NCBI GenBank assembly: GCA_963675625.1
Contig: OY776497.1
Location: forward strand, 2,418,001-2,482,000
From: F22 sp963675625
Lineage (GTDB): Bacteria; Bacteroidota; Bacteroidia; Bacteroidales; Bacteroidaceae
DNA length: 64,000 nucleotides
Direction of reading: 5' to 3'
A model generated the notes under the pieces. The model was not told the DNA's origin. It saw only the letters and a program-made list of their open reading frames with translations, and did no database searches. The translations under genes and the position numbers were made by a program. This document shows positions 9,821 to 17,743 of this stretch, piece after piece; position 1 is the stretch's first letter, and every line of letters begins with the position of its first letter.

Positions 9821-12088
9821 ATGTTTATAGCCTCATATATTAAAATTATTCCTGCTTCTATACAATGTATAAGCAAGTGGGGACTGTTGTGCTGTACCCT
9901 ATGTTGTGGATTGAGCATACAAGCTCAAGAAGCAAATTTCGATCCATTAGATTATGTCAACCCATTTGTTGGGACAACCAATTTTGGTACGACCAATCCA
10001 GGTGCTGTATGTCCCAATGGACTAATGTCTGTTGCACCGTTCAATGTGATGGGCTCTGATACCAATAAGTACGACAAGGATGCCCGTTGGTGGTCTACTC
10101 CTTATGATTATACCAATAGTTTCTTTACTGGTTTGGCTCATGTCAATCTAAGTGGAGTAGGATGTCCTGACTTAGGATCTTTGTTGGTCATGCCCACAAC
10201 AGGTCCACTTCAAGTGGACTATACTCAATATGGTAGCTCATACCATAACGAACAAGCTACACCTGGATATTATACAACGACTCTTGATAAATATAATGTC
10301 AAAGTAGAGACCACTGCTACGACTCGTACTGCTTGTACACGATTTACTTATCCAAAGGGTAAGAGCCATATATTGCTTAATTTAGGCCAGGGATTGACCA
10401 ATGAGAGTGGTAGCTATATGCGTCGAGTTGGCGATATGGAAGTAGAGGGTATGAAACTTCTAGGTACTTTCTGCTACAATCCACAAGCAGTCTTTCCTAT
10501 CTATTTTGTGATGCGTGTTTCTAAGAAACCAACAGAAGTGGGATATTGGAAGAAGCAACCCAAAATGCAGGGAGTAGAGGCTGAGTGGGATCCAGATGAT
10601 GGGCAATATAAGTTGTATAAGAAATACGGTCGAGATATAGCTGGAGACGATATCGGAGTGTACTTCTCTTTCGATACGGAAGAAGCAGAACAAGTCGATG
10701 TCCAACTGGGAGTGAGCTTTGTGAGTATTGCCAATGCCCGTGAAAATCTCCATGCAGAACAACACGGAAAGACCTTTGATGATATTTTGGCAGAAGCCCA
10801 AGGTAAATGGCGCGATGATTTAAGTCGCATTCTTGTGAAAGGTGGAACAAAGGAGCAGAAGACTGTTTTTTATACGGCTTTATATCATACCTTGATTCAT
10901 CCCAATATTTTGCAAGATGTCAATGGCCAGTATCCTAAGATGGAATCTAACGATGTAGGTACGACTACTGGCAATCGGTATACTGTATTCTCACTCTGGG
11001 ATACTTATCGTAACCTTCATCAGCTTATGACTTTGGTATATCCAGAGCGTCAGATGCAAATGGTACAGTCTATGATAGGCATGAGCAAAGAGCATGGTTG
11101 GTTACCCAAATGGGAATTGTTTGGACGTGAAACACTTACCATGGAAGGTGATCCGTCTATCCCTGTGATAGTCGATAGTTGGATGAAGGGACTTAGAGAC
11201 TTTGATGTAGAAAGTGTGTACAAAACCATGCGCCATTCAGCAACCGCACCGAGTGCCGATAACCTCATGCGTCCAGATAATGATGATTATTTACAATTAG
11301 GGTATGTACCTATTATCAGTCAGTTTGATAATAGTGTATCTCATGCCCTAGAATATTATATTGCCGATTACGCCTTGAGTGTGATGGCCGATGCTTTAGG
11401 TAAGAAAGAAGACGCTAAGCGTTTTTATACGCAATCGCTTCGTTATCGCCAGTATTATGATAAAGAATACGGTACTTTGCGTCCGTTAAATAAGGATGGA
11501 AGCTTCTTGACACCATTTAATCCTAAGCAAGGGGAAAACTTTGAACCATGTCCAGGATTTCATGAAGGAACTGCATGGAATTATACTTTCTATGTGCCAC
11601 ATGATGTGAGGGGCTTAGCCAAGCTAATGGGTGGAAAGCGTAAGTTTGTTCAGAAATTACAGCGTGTCTTTAATGAAGGTTTATATGACCCAGCCAATGA
11701 ACCAGATATTGCTTACCCATATCTATTTAGTATCTATCCAGATGAGGCATGGCGTACACAAAAACTCGTCAGCGAGTTATTGGCCAAATATTTTACAACG
11801 AAGCCCGATGGGATACCTGGCAATGATGATGCAGGTACCATGAGTGCTTGGGCTGTCTTTAGTATGATGGGTATTTATCCAGATACTCCAGGAGTGCCAC
11901 GTTATACCTTGACATTACCAACTTTTGACGAAGTTGTCATCAAGTTGAATCCTACATGGATGGATGGCCAATCATCTTTGACCATTCGACGAGGAATCAA
12001 TGCCAAGAAAAGACGCAGCTACCAAATTAGTCACAATGAATTAATCCACAGTGGTATATTGACTATTGCTGCGGTATCAAAAAAATAG
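9821..12088 (+). CDS. GH92 family glycoside hydrolase (third of three)
   Basis: 755 residues starting 6 bases after the permease. The N terminus has a hydrophobic signal ending near SIQAQ, so it is probably a soluble periplasmic or secreted protein rather than a lipoprotein. GH92 hallmarks are VNPFVGT, LAHVNLSGVGCPDLG, HEGTAWNYTF (about 580) and GNDDAGTMSAW (about 666). The loop that reads HGNEPSHH in the first paralogue is replaced here by NEPDIAYPYLFS (about 625). This marks a different GH92 subgroup and probably a linkage other than alpha-1,2. The C-terminal strands are slightly basic. Same operon as the other two, suggesting division of labour on one branched glycan. Confidence 0.91.
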   Translation: MFIASYIKIIPASIQCISKWGLLCCTLCCGLSIQAQEANFDPLDYVNPFVGTTNFGTTNPGAVCPNGLMSVAPFNVMGSDTNKYDKDARWWSTPYDYTNSFFTGLAHVNLSGVGCPDLGSLLVMPTTGPLQVDYTQYGSSYHNEQATPGYYTTTLDKYNVKVETTATTRTACTRFTYPKGKSHILLNLGQGLTNESGSYMRRVGDMEVEGMKLLGTFCYNPQAVFPIYFVMRVSKKPTEVGYWKKQPKMQGVEAEWDPDDGQYKLYKKYGRDIAGDDIGVYFSFDTEEAEQVDVQLGVSFVSIANARENLHAEQHGKTFDDILAEAQGKWRDDLSRILVKGGTKEQKTVFYTALYHTLIHPNILQDVNGQYPKMESNDVGTTTGNRYTVFSLWDTYRNLHQLMTLVYPERQMQMVQSMIGMSKEHGWLPKWELFGRETLTMEGDPSIPVIVDSWMKGLRDFDVESVYKTMRHSATAPSADNLMRPDNDDYLQLGYVPIISQFDNSVSHALEYYIADYALSVMADALGKKEDAKRFYTQSLRYRQYYDKEYGTLRPLNKDGSFLTPFNPKQGENFEPCPGFHEGTAWNYTFYVPHDVRGLAKLMGGKRKFVQKLQRVFNEGLYDPANEPDIAYPYLFSIYPDEAWRTQKLVSELLAKYFTTKPDGIPGNDDAGTMSAWAVFSMMGIYPDTPGVPRYTLTLPTFDEVVIKLNPTWMDGQSSLTIRRGINAKKRRSYQISHNELIHSGILTIAAVSKK

Positions 12089-12110
12089 TAGAACACTAAA
12101 AAATAAGATC

Positions 12111-14108
12111 ATGGATTTAAACTTGTCGTCACAAATCACGATTCATGAAGTGCCTGAGAACTTCTTATCACCTCGCAATGACTATGAGAAATCATTGGTT
12201 ACTCGCTTGGAGAAACTTCCCGTGCAAATTTTTCATGAACGTGAAGATGGAGCAGTCTTTATTGCACAAGAGATTGCCAAAATTATTCGTGCTAATCAAG
12301 TACTAGATCAGCAATGTGTACTTGCATTACCTGGGGGAACTACTCCAGAAATGATATATCAAGAGCTCGTGCGCAAGCACCAAGAAGAGGGTCTTGATTT
12401 TAGCAATGTTGTGGTTTTTAATCTTTGCGATTATTTCCCAAATGATGATGATAAACTGACAAACTACAAATCGCTATGTGATATGTTGTTTGATCATGTC
12501 AACATCCCAGCCGATCAGATTCATACCATTCCTATGGATTTACAGAAAGAAGATGTCATCCAATTCTGTGAGCGTTATGAAAAGAAGATCAAACAGTATG
12601 GTGGCCTTGATGTCGCATTGCTCGGCATTGGTCAGAGTGGTAATGTGGCTTTTAATGGTCCTGGTTCTTGGGAAAAATCAACGACTCGCCTAGTTAAACT
12701 AGATGCACCTATGCAGCGTGATGTATTGCGTCTGTTTGGGCGTGATGTATCAGGACATACAACTGCCATCACTATGGGGATCTCGACCGTCATGTCGGCC
12801 AAGCATGTTTTCTTAACAGCTTGGGGAGATGATAAAGCAGATATCGTGCATAAATGTGTGGAAGGACAACAAACTGAGTCGGTTCCTGCTACAATTTTGC
12901 AAAAACACACCAATGTACGTGTATTTCTTGATGTGACTGCATCCGAGAAATTAACTCGCGTAAAATACCCTTGGCTTGTGGCTAGCTGCGAATGGACACC
13001 TCGCTTGATTCGTGCTGCCATTGTATGGTTGAGCCTTAAGCTTGATAAGTCTATCCTAAAATTGACCGATACAGATTATCGTGAAAATGGATTGGAAGAG
13101 TTGCTTGTCAACTTTGGGTCTGCTTATAATGTGAATATCCAAGTGTTTAATGACTTGCAACACACGATTACTGGTTGGCCCGGTGGTAAACCTGATGCAG
13201 ATGATACCAACCGCCCAGAACGGGCCAATCCATTCCCTAAACGTGTCTTGATTTTCTCGCCACACCCAGATGATGATATTATTTCAATGGGTGGTACTTT
13301 GCAACGTTTGGTAACACAAAATCACGATGTACACGTGGCTTATGAGACATCTGGTAATATCGCGGTGAGTGATGATGAAGTGACACGCTTTATGCACTTT
13401 ATCAATGGATTTGACCAATTGTTCTTCCAAGATCAATTAGATCCTCCATCTCCAATTTCAGAAAAGTACAAAGAGATCAAGCAGATGCTTAAGGACAAAA
13501 AAGCGACTGGGGGAATAGCTACACGTGAGCTGTTGACCATCAAAGGACTTATTCGTCGTGGTGAAGCTCGTATGGCTTGTACTTTTAGTAATATTCCTTT
13601 GAGCCATTGTCATTTCTTAGATTTGCCTTTCTATGAAACAGGGCGTATTAAAAAGGGACCGCTTACTGAGACAGATGTATTGAAGGTCTGTGAACTTATC
13701 AAAGAAGTACAACCTAATCAGATATTTATTGCTGGTGACTTGGCCGATCCACATGGCACACACCGTGTTTGTACAGATGCTGTGCTTGCTGCGTTGAAAG
13801 AGTTATCAGAAACAGGTGAATTCAACTTGGATACATGTAAGATTTGGATGTATCGCGGGGCTTGGGCTGAATGGCCAATCGAGGAAATCGAGATGGCAGT
13901 ACCATTGAGTCCGTCTGAACTTCAAGCTAAAAAGAAAGCAATCCTCAAACATCAATCTCAAATGGACGATGCGCCATTCTTGGGAGATGATGATCGCCTA
14001 TTCTGGCAACGCTCGGAAGATCGTAATCGAGGAACAGCAGATTTGTATAACAAGTTGGGACTAGCCGATTATGAAGCGATTGAAGCTTTTGTTGAGTGCA
14101 AGTTATAA
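12111..14108 (+). CDS. NagB-like domain fused to a PIG-L deacetylase domain
   Basis: 665 residues from ATG 12111; a longer frame begins inside the previous gene and is rejected. Residues about 40-310 match glucosamine-6-phosphate deaminase (LPGGTTPE near 73, FNLCDYF near 103, GIGQSGNVAFNGP near 172). Aligned by eye to E. coli NagB, the catalytic Asp72, Asp141, His143 and Glu148 become Cys106, Ser176, Asn178 and Gly183, so deamination is unlikely. Residues about 378-660 form a PIG-L deacetylase domain with its zinc motif PHPDDD (about 384) and DPHGTHR (about 545) intact. This suggests a cytoplasmic N-acetylhexosamine (phosphate) deacetylase that uses the NagB-like half for binding or regulation. 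Last gene of the GH92 operon. Confidence 0.85.
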   Translation: MDLNLSSQITIHEVPENFLSPRNDYEKSLVTRLEKLPVQIFHEREDGAVFIAQEIAKIIRANQVLDQQCVLALPGGTTPEMIYQELVRKHQEEGLDFSNVVVFNLCDYFPNDDDKLTNYKSLCDMLFDHVNIPADQIHTIPMDLQKEDVIQFCERYEKKIKQYGGLDVALLGIGQSGNVAFNGPGSWEKSTTRLVKLDAPMQRDVLRLFGRDVSGHTTAITMGISTVMSAKHVFLTAWGDDKADIVHKCVEGQQTESVPATILQKHTNVRVFLDVTASEKLTRVKYPWLVASCEWTPRLIRAAIVWLSLKLDKSILKLTDTDYRENGLEELLVNFGSAYNVNIQVFNDLQHTITGWPGGKPDADDTNRPERANPFPKRVLIFSPHPDDDIISMGGTLQRLVTQNHDVHVAYETSGNIAVSDDEVTRFMHFINGFDQLFFQDQLDPPSPISEKYKEIKQMLKDKKATGGIATRELLTIKGLIRRGEARMACTFSNIPLSHCHFLDLPFYETGRIKKGPLTETDVLKVCELIKEVQPNQIFIAGDLADPHGTHRVCTDAVLAALKELSETGEFNLDTCKIWMYRGAWAEWPIEEIEMAVPLSPSELQAKKKAILKHQSQMDDAPFLGDDDRLFWQRSEDRNRGTADLYNKLGLADYEAIEAFVECKL

Positions 14109-14122
14109 TTCTTAGACTCTGC

Positions 14123-14254
14123 ACACACGTAAGTTTGAAGTATATCTACTTATCGTGTGTAGTAGGGTGACTAGATTAGTTGCAGCATCTGGCAACAGTA
14201 GTATGTAAATGAAAAAAGAGTACGTGTCCATTTTATTTGACACGTACTCTTTTT
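14123..14254 (+). terminator. Bidirectional terminator of the GH92 operon and rubrerythrin gene
   Basis: A perfect 16-bp stem, AAAAAGAGTACGTGTC at 14213-14228 and its complement at 14239-14254 with a 10-base loop, has A-runs on one side and T-runs on the other, so it can stop transcription from either direction. The two flanking genes converge here. A second hairpin, ACACACG-TAAGT/ACTTA-CGTGTGT with one bulge, lies upstream at 14123-14160. Confidence 0.88.
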
Positions 14255-14277
14255 ATTAAATCTCTTAGGTCGACTTT

Positions 14278-14859
14278 TTAGTAGTTAGCCTTCATTACTT
14301 CAAAGTGTGCTTGTGGGTGTACACATGCTGGACAAAGAGCTGGTGCTTCTTCCCCTTCATAAATATAACCACAGTTGCGGCATTGCCATAAGATAGGTTC
14401 TGGTTTCTTAAACACAGTGCCATCTTCAATATTCTTAAGTAATGCTTTATAGCGCTCTTCATGTCCTTTTTCTGCAATACTAATTGCTCGGTACATATTG
14501 GCTACATCTGGGAAGCCTTCTTCATCGGCCACATCGGCAAATAGTGGATATAGGTCGGCCCATTCTTCATGTTCGCCAGCAGCAGCGGCTTTAAGATTTT
14601 CTGCTGTAGTACCAATTACTCCAGCAGGGAATGCAGCAGTAATTTCTACCATACCACCTTCTAAAAACTTAAACATGCGTTTTGCGTGTTCTTTTTCTTG
14701 TTCGGCTGTTTCCATAAAAATAGCAGAGATCTGTACAAAACCTTCTTTCTTGGCTTGACTAGAGAAATAGGTGTAGCGCATGCGTGCTTGAGACTCACCT
14801 GCAAACGAAGTCATTAGGTGTTTTTCTGTTCTCGTTCCTTTCAAACTTTTCTGTGTCAT
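14278..14859 (-). CDS. rbr: Rubrerythrin
   Basis: 193 residues. The N-terminal four-helix domain has the di-iron ligands of rubrerythrin (FAGESQARMRY near 19, ETAEQEKEH near 50, EKGHEERY near 128). The C-terminal rubredoxin-like domain has two Cys pairs, CRNC and CPAC, for one iron. Rubrerythrins reduce hydrogen peroxide to water in the cytoplasm of anaerobes. The gene diverges from yaaA, another peroxide-stress gene, across 130 bases, which suggests related control, though no regulator site is recognised. Confidence 0.95.
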   Translation of the reverse strand: MTQKSLKGTRTEKHLMTSFAGESQARMRYTYFSSQAKKEGFVQISAIFMETAEQEKEHAKRMFKFLEGGMVEITAAFPAGVIGTTAENLKAAAAGEHEEWADLYPLFADVADEEGFPDVANMYRAISIAEKGHEERYKALLKNIEDGTVFKKPEPILWQCRNCGYIYEGEEAPALCPACVHPQAHFEVMKANY

Positions 14860-14909
14860 AATGGTTTTAATTGAATTATTTGTAGTCTATAAATTTATTG
14901 CATCTCCTA

Positions 14910-14917
14910 CAAATATA
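14910..14917 (-). promoter_or_regulatory. -7 element for rubrerythrin
   Basis: Read on the minus strand this is TATATTTG, matching TAnnTTTG, about 50 bases upstream of the rubrerythrin start. No good -33 element sits at the expected distance. Confidence 0.5.
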
Positions 14918-14954
14918 TAAAATAATTCAACTCCAGAAAAATATTTAGGCATAG

Positions 14955-14985
14955 TTGGAATATAATTTTTAAATCATTAAGTTTG
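14955..14985 (+). promoter_or_regulatory. Promoter of yaaA, predicted to give a leaderless mRNA
   Basis: GTTG ending at 14957, a 20-base spacer, and TAAGTTTG at 14978-14985 fit the Bacteroidota promoter. Transcription normally starts 5-7 bases after the final G, that is at 14990-14992, and the ATG of yaaA is at 14990. The transcript would have essentially no 5' untranslated region. Confidence 0.65.
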
Positions 14986-14989
14986 TACG

Positions 14990-15814
14990 ATGCAAATATT
15001 ATTATCCTGTGCCAAAACAATGGCAACTAAGTTTCCAGCCTATTTGAAAGGCGTGCATTCCGACTTGTGGACAGCTCCACAGTGGGAAGAGCAAGCGCAT
15101 GACATGATACATGAATTAGTAGGGCATACGGCTTCTGAAATTGAGGAGATGCTTCATGTTAATGGAAGTATAGCTGTACAAAATGTGCATCGTTATCAGG
15201 CCTTTTTCAATGGGGATGCATTGACTTATCCAGCTGTTAGTGGATATACTGGGATTGTTTTTAAGCAATTGGGAGTATCTGAATGGAACGAGGATCTGTG
15301 GACTATTGCTGCCCAACATTTGAATATAACCTCATTCTTGTATGGCTTGTTACGCCCGACAGACCTGATACATCCTTACAGGTTGGAAGGGGATGTCTCT
15401 TTACAGGCACACACCGAAAAAAATCTTTTTTATTTTTGGCGTACATATCTTACAGATGCTTTAATTGAACGGGTGAAGGCTGATGATGGCGTCTTGGTGT
15501 TCTTAGCAAGTAATGAGATGCGAGGCTTATTTGATTGGAAGCGTGTAACCGATGAGGTGAAAGTCCTGTCTCCTGAATTTCTAGTGGACAAAGCAGGGCG
15601 ATGGAAACAAGTGGTCGTGTACACCAAAATGGCTAGGGGGCAGATGTCTTTATTCTTATTCAATCGATTGATGGCAGAAAAGGGCACTTTATCCGTAGGT
15701 GATGAGGTACGCACTTTCTCGTGGGAAGGTTATCGATATTCTGAAGCAATTACTGCTGAACGTGCTCATACAGCCCATGCTGGAGAAGAACTGCTTAGTT
15801 TTGTCTTGCAGTAA
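14990..15814 (+). CDS. yaaA: YaaA family peroxide-stress protein
   Basis: 274 residues, close to the usual length. The first residues, MQILLSCAKTM, line up with the start of E. coli YaaA (MLILISPAKTL), which supports this ATG. YVKGVHSD-like and YRLEGDV-like family segments are present (AYLKGVHSDLW, HPYRLEGDV, LASNEMRGLFDW). E. coli YaaA binds DNA and limits iron-dependent damage during peroxide stress. It sits back to back with rubrerythrin, which fits that role. Its 3' end lies only 8 bases from the converging transporter gene and no terminator is seen between them. Confidence 0.9.
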   Translation: MQILLSCAKTMATKFPAYLKGVHSDLWTAPQWEEQAHDMIHELVGHTASEIEEMLHVNGSIAVQNVHRYQAFFNGDALTYPAVSGYTGIVFKQLGVSEWNEDLWTIAAQHLNITSFLYGLLRPTDLIHPYRLEGDVSLQAHTEKNLFYFWRTYLTDALIERVKADDGVLVFLASNEMRGLFDWKRVTDEVKVLSPEFLVDKAGRWKQVVVYTKMARGQMSLFLFNRLMAEKGTLSVGDEVRTFSWEGYRYSEAITAERAHTAHAGEELLSFVLQ

Positions 15815-15822
15815 TGTATCTG

Positions 15823-16749
15823 TTATTTTTCTACTCTGGCCAATTGAATGCCATTGACTATGTTTTGCCATAACACATAGCTACCAGCCCCAAATGCTAT
15901 AATAGCTCCCATACCATGGGGATGATCCAAAAATGTTTGGGCCATCCAGATGGCTAGAATGGTGTTTTTCTGACCAATCATTTGTCCACCGTTGATGATA
16001 AAACGATTTTGATCAATGTGATGTCTTCCTATATATTTTCCAAGTGTTTTTCCTAAGCCAAACTGTCCTAAACACACGAGCAATGCTGCAACGAGTATTT
16101 GTATGAGGAGTGTAGGAGCAATACTACTATGTATCATGGCGTAGTAAGTGCGTCCGGAAACTATGGCTAGGGCAATCATCCAAAGATAGAAGCTCATTTT
16201 GGCATTTCGAGCTAGGTAGCTGTGAACTGGTTTCAGTGTGCTTCGGAGTACCAAGGAAGTTAGAAAAGGAAGTATCAGAAGGAGAAATAGATTTTGAGCT
16301 ATTTCTTGAAAAGGTAGCCAAAATGAGACCACTTCTTTTTGATCTTGTAAGAGAGGAAAAAGTACAGAAACAGCAATAGCTGTTAGTATATTGGATACCA
16401 GCGTAAAGCTTGACAATATAGCGGCACTCCCTCCCAGTTTATGAGTGACTACAGCAGATGATGTGGCTGCTGGCGCTATAGTACAAATCATCGTGGCTAG
16501 TGCCAGTGTTTTATTGATAGGACTTAAAACAAAAAACACGATAATGGGCAATATTGCTTGGCAAAGCAGCATGACCCAATGAATCTTTTGAATACGCAAA
16601 TCCTTGATTTCGATATTGCTGAAGGTAAACAACAACATCATGAAAATAAGTGGGGGCATTAAACTACCTAAGTGTAGTGTCCAACGTGCTCCGAGAAGTC
16701 CTATGACCATGGCTATGGGTAGACGCCATTGTCTGATGAATTTAAGCAT
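15823..16749 (-). CDS. BASS-type (bile acid:sodium symporter superfamily) membrane transporter
   Basis: 308 residues with about nine to ten hydrophobic segments and few charges. The region ICTIAPAATSSAVVTHKLGG (about 90-109) corresponds to the conserved 'P....SN' sodium-site crossover of the BASS superfamily, and a similar repeat appears in the second half (FIINGGQMIGQKNTILAIW). Family members use sodium to move organic anions such as bile acids, pantoate or keto acids across the inner membrane. The substrate here cannot be told. It lies 13 bases downstream of a lipoprotein gene on the same strand, probably one transcript. Confidence 0.75.
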   Translation of the reverse strand: MLKFIRQWRLPIAMVIGLLGARWTLHLGSLMPPLIFMMLLFTFSNIEIKDLRIQKIHWVMLLCQAILPIIVFFVLSPINKTLALATMICTIAPAATSSAVVTHKLGGSAAILSSFTLVSNILTAIAVSVLFPLLQDQKEVVSFWLPFQEIAQNLFLLLILPFLTSLVLRSTLKPVHSYLARNAKMSFYLWMIALAIVSGRTYYAMIHSSIAPTLLIQILVAALLVCLGQFGLGKTLGKYIGRHHIDQNRFIINGGQMIGQKNTILAIWMAQTFLDHPHGMGAIIAFGAGSYVLWQNIVNGIQLARVEK

Positions 16750-16762
16750 ATGTTGTATGAAG

Positions 16763-17641
16763 TTATTGGTAGCTTTCTAGTCGTTTTTTGATAAATCGTA
16801 TCTTTAAACTGCACTCTTTTGATAATGATTGTAAGGCTACTTTATTGGCAAAAGCCTGATGAAGTGGCAAAATAATACGCATGCCCTTAACTTCTTCTGA
16901 AGAAAGAGTGGGCACCTTTTCTGTTTTTTGCCCATTGAGTACTATCTGAATAGTGGCTTTTGTGGTTTTTGATGCCGCTGTTTTTAAGTATGTCTCAAGG
17001 GCTGAAGCAGCATCTTGCAATTTGATGTCTACCAAAGTATGCGTCCCATTAATATGTACAATATGTGTGTAGATTTTCCCTGATACAGTTGTCCAATTAT
17101 TATCTATATCTTTTATTTGAATGCTTTCAACGTTTCTTTTGTCTCCTTTTAGATAAAGACGTACATATCCATTTCCTGCTTGTTCAGCAGCAAATAAGGC
17201 CAAACGTGCTGGAGAAGCACTCGATTTATGTAGACGTTTATAGACATATAATGGGGCATCTTGATATTTCTTATCTTGTTGCGCTTCTATGGATTTATTG
17301 CTTAATAGGCTATCAATATATTGGCTGTTTTTTGTGAGTTGTATTGTTAGCAAACTATCGTTTTGTTGTTGTTGATCCAATTGAATCTCTAACTTCAATT
17401 TATTGGCTATATGACGAGTTTTAAATGCTTTAGGATACGTCTTTTGAAGACTATCTAGTAGGTCTAAAGCATGGGTGTATGATTTGCTCTCTTTAGAGGT
17501 CGTAGCTTGATCAAGTAGTTGTTGAGCTTTCTTTTCTGGAGATTGGCATGAAATCATTAAGAAGGTAAGAAGTATTCCAGTAAATAGAGAGTACTTCCAT
17601 GAGTTACTTTTGTACTTAGTTGTTAAAAGGGTTGTCTTCAT
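16763..17641 (-). CDS. Unrecognised lipoprotein, helical N-terminal half
   Basis: 292 residues from the ATG at 17641; nine further upstream codons are open but weaken the signal peptide. The lipobox Cys is residue 32 (LMISC). Residues about 35-130 are charged and helical, with a TPR-like unit (YTHALDLLDSLQKTYP) and a Gln-rich coiled segment (DQQQQNDSL). The second half is beta-rich and ends with a basic tail. I do not recognise the family. It probably forms a two-gene transcript with the BASS-type transporter. The lack of acidic residues after the Cys suggests a periplasmic location. Confidence 0.7.
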   Translation of the reverse strand: MKTTLLTTKYKSNSWKYSLFTGILLTFLMISCQSPEKKAQQLLDQATTSKESKSYTHALDLLDSLQKTYPKAFKTRHIANKLKLEIQLDQQQQNDSLLTIQLTKNSQYIDSLLSNKSIEAQQDKKYQDAPLYVYKRLHKSSASPARLALFAAEQAGNGYVRLYLKGDKRNVESIQIKDIDNNWTTVSGKIYTHIVHINGTHTLVDIKLQDAASALETYLKTAASKTTKATIQIVLNGQKTEKVPTLSSEEVKGMRIILPLHQAFANKVALQSLSKECSLKIRFIKKRLESYQ

Positions 17642-17665
17642 ATATTCGGTCTTTAATGAACTGTG

Positions 17666-17673
17666 CAAAAATA
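17666..17673 (-). promoter_or_regulatory. -7 element for the lipoprotein/transporter pair
   Basis: The minus strand reads TATTTTTG, matching TAnnTTTG, 25 bases upstream of ATG 17641. It lies back to back with the element at 17730 on the other strand. Confidence 0.55.
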
Positions 17674-17729
17674 CGCATTTTCTTTATATTATTATCATTT
17701 ATATACTGGATATTCTCATAGGAATACAG

Positions 17730-17737
17730 TATATTTG
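17730..17737 (+). promoter_or_regulatory. -7 element for the DUF5686 gene, very close to its ATG
   Basis: TATATTTG at 17730-17737 matches TAnnTTTG and ends 6 bases before ATG 17744, so transcription should begin at or next to the start codon. No clear -33 TTTG is present at the usual distance. Confidence 0.5.
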
Positions 17738-17743
17738 TCGGAT

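Noticed and set aside
12066..12110. N-terminal extension of the NagB-like/PIG-L protein
   Set aside because: It would start inside the GH92 gene upstream; ATG 12111 gives the normal family start.
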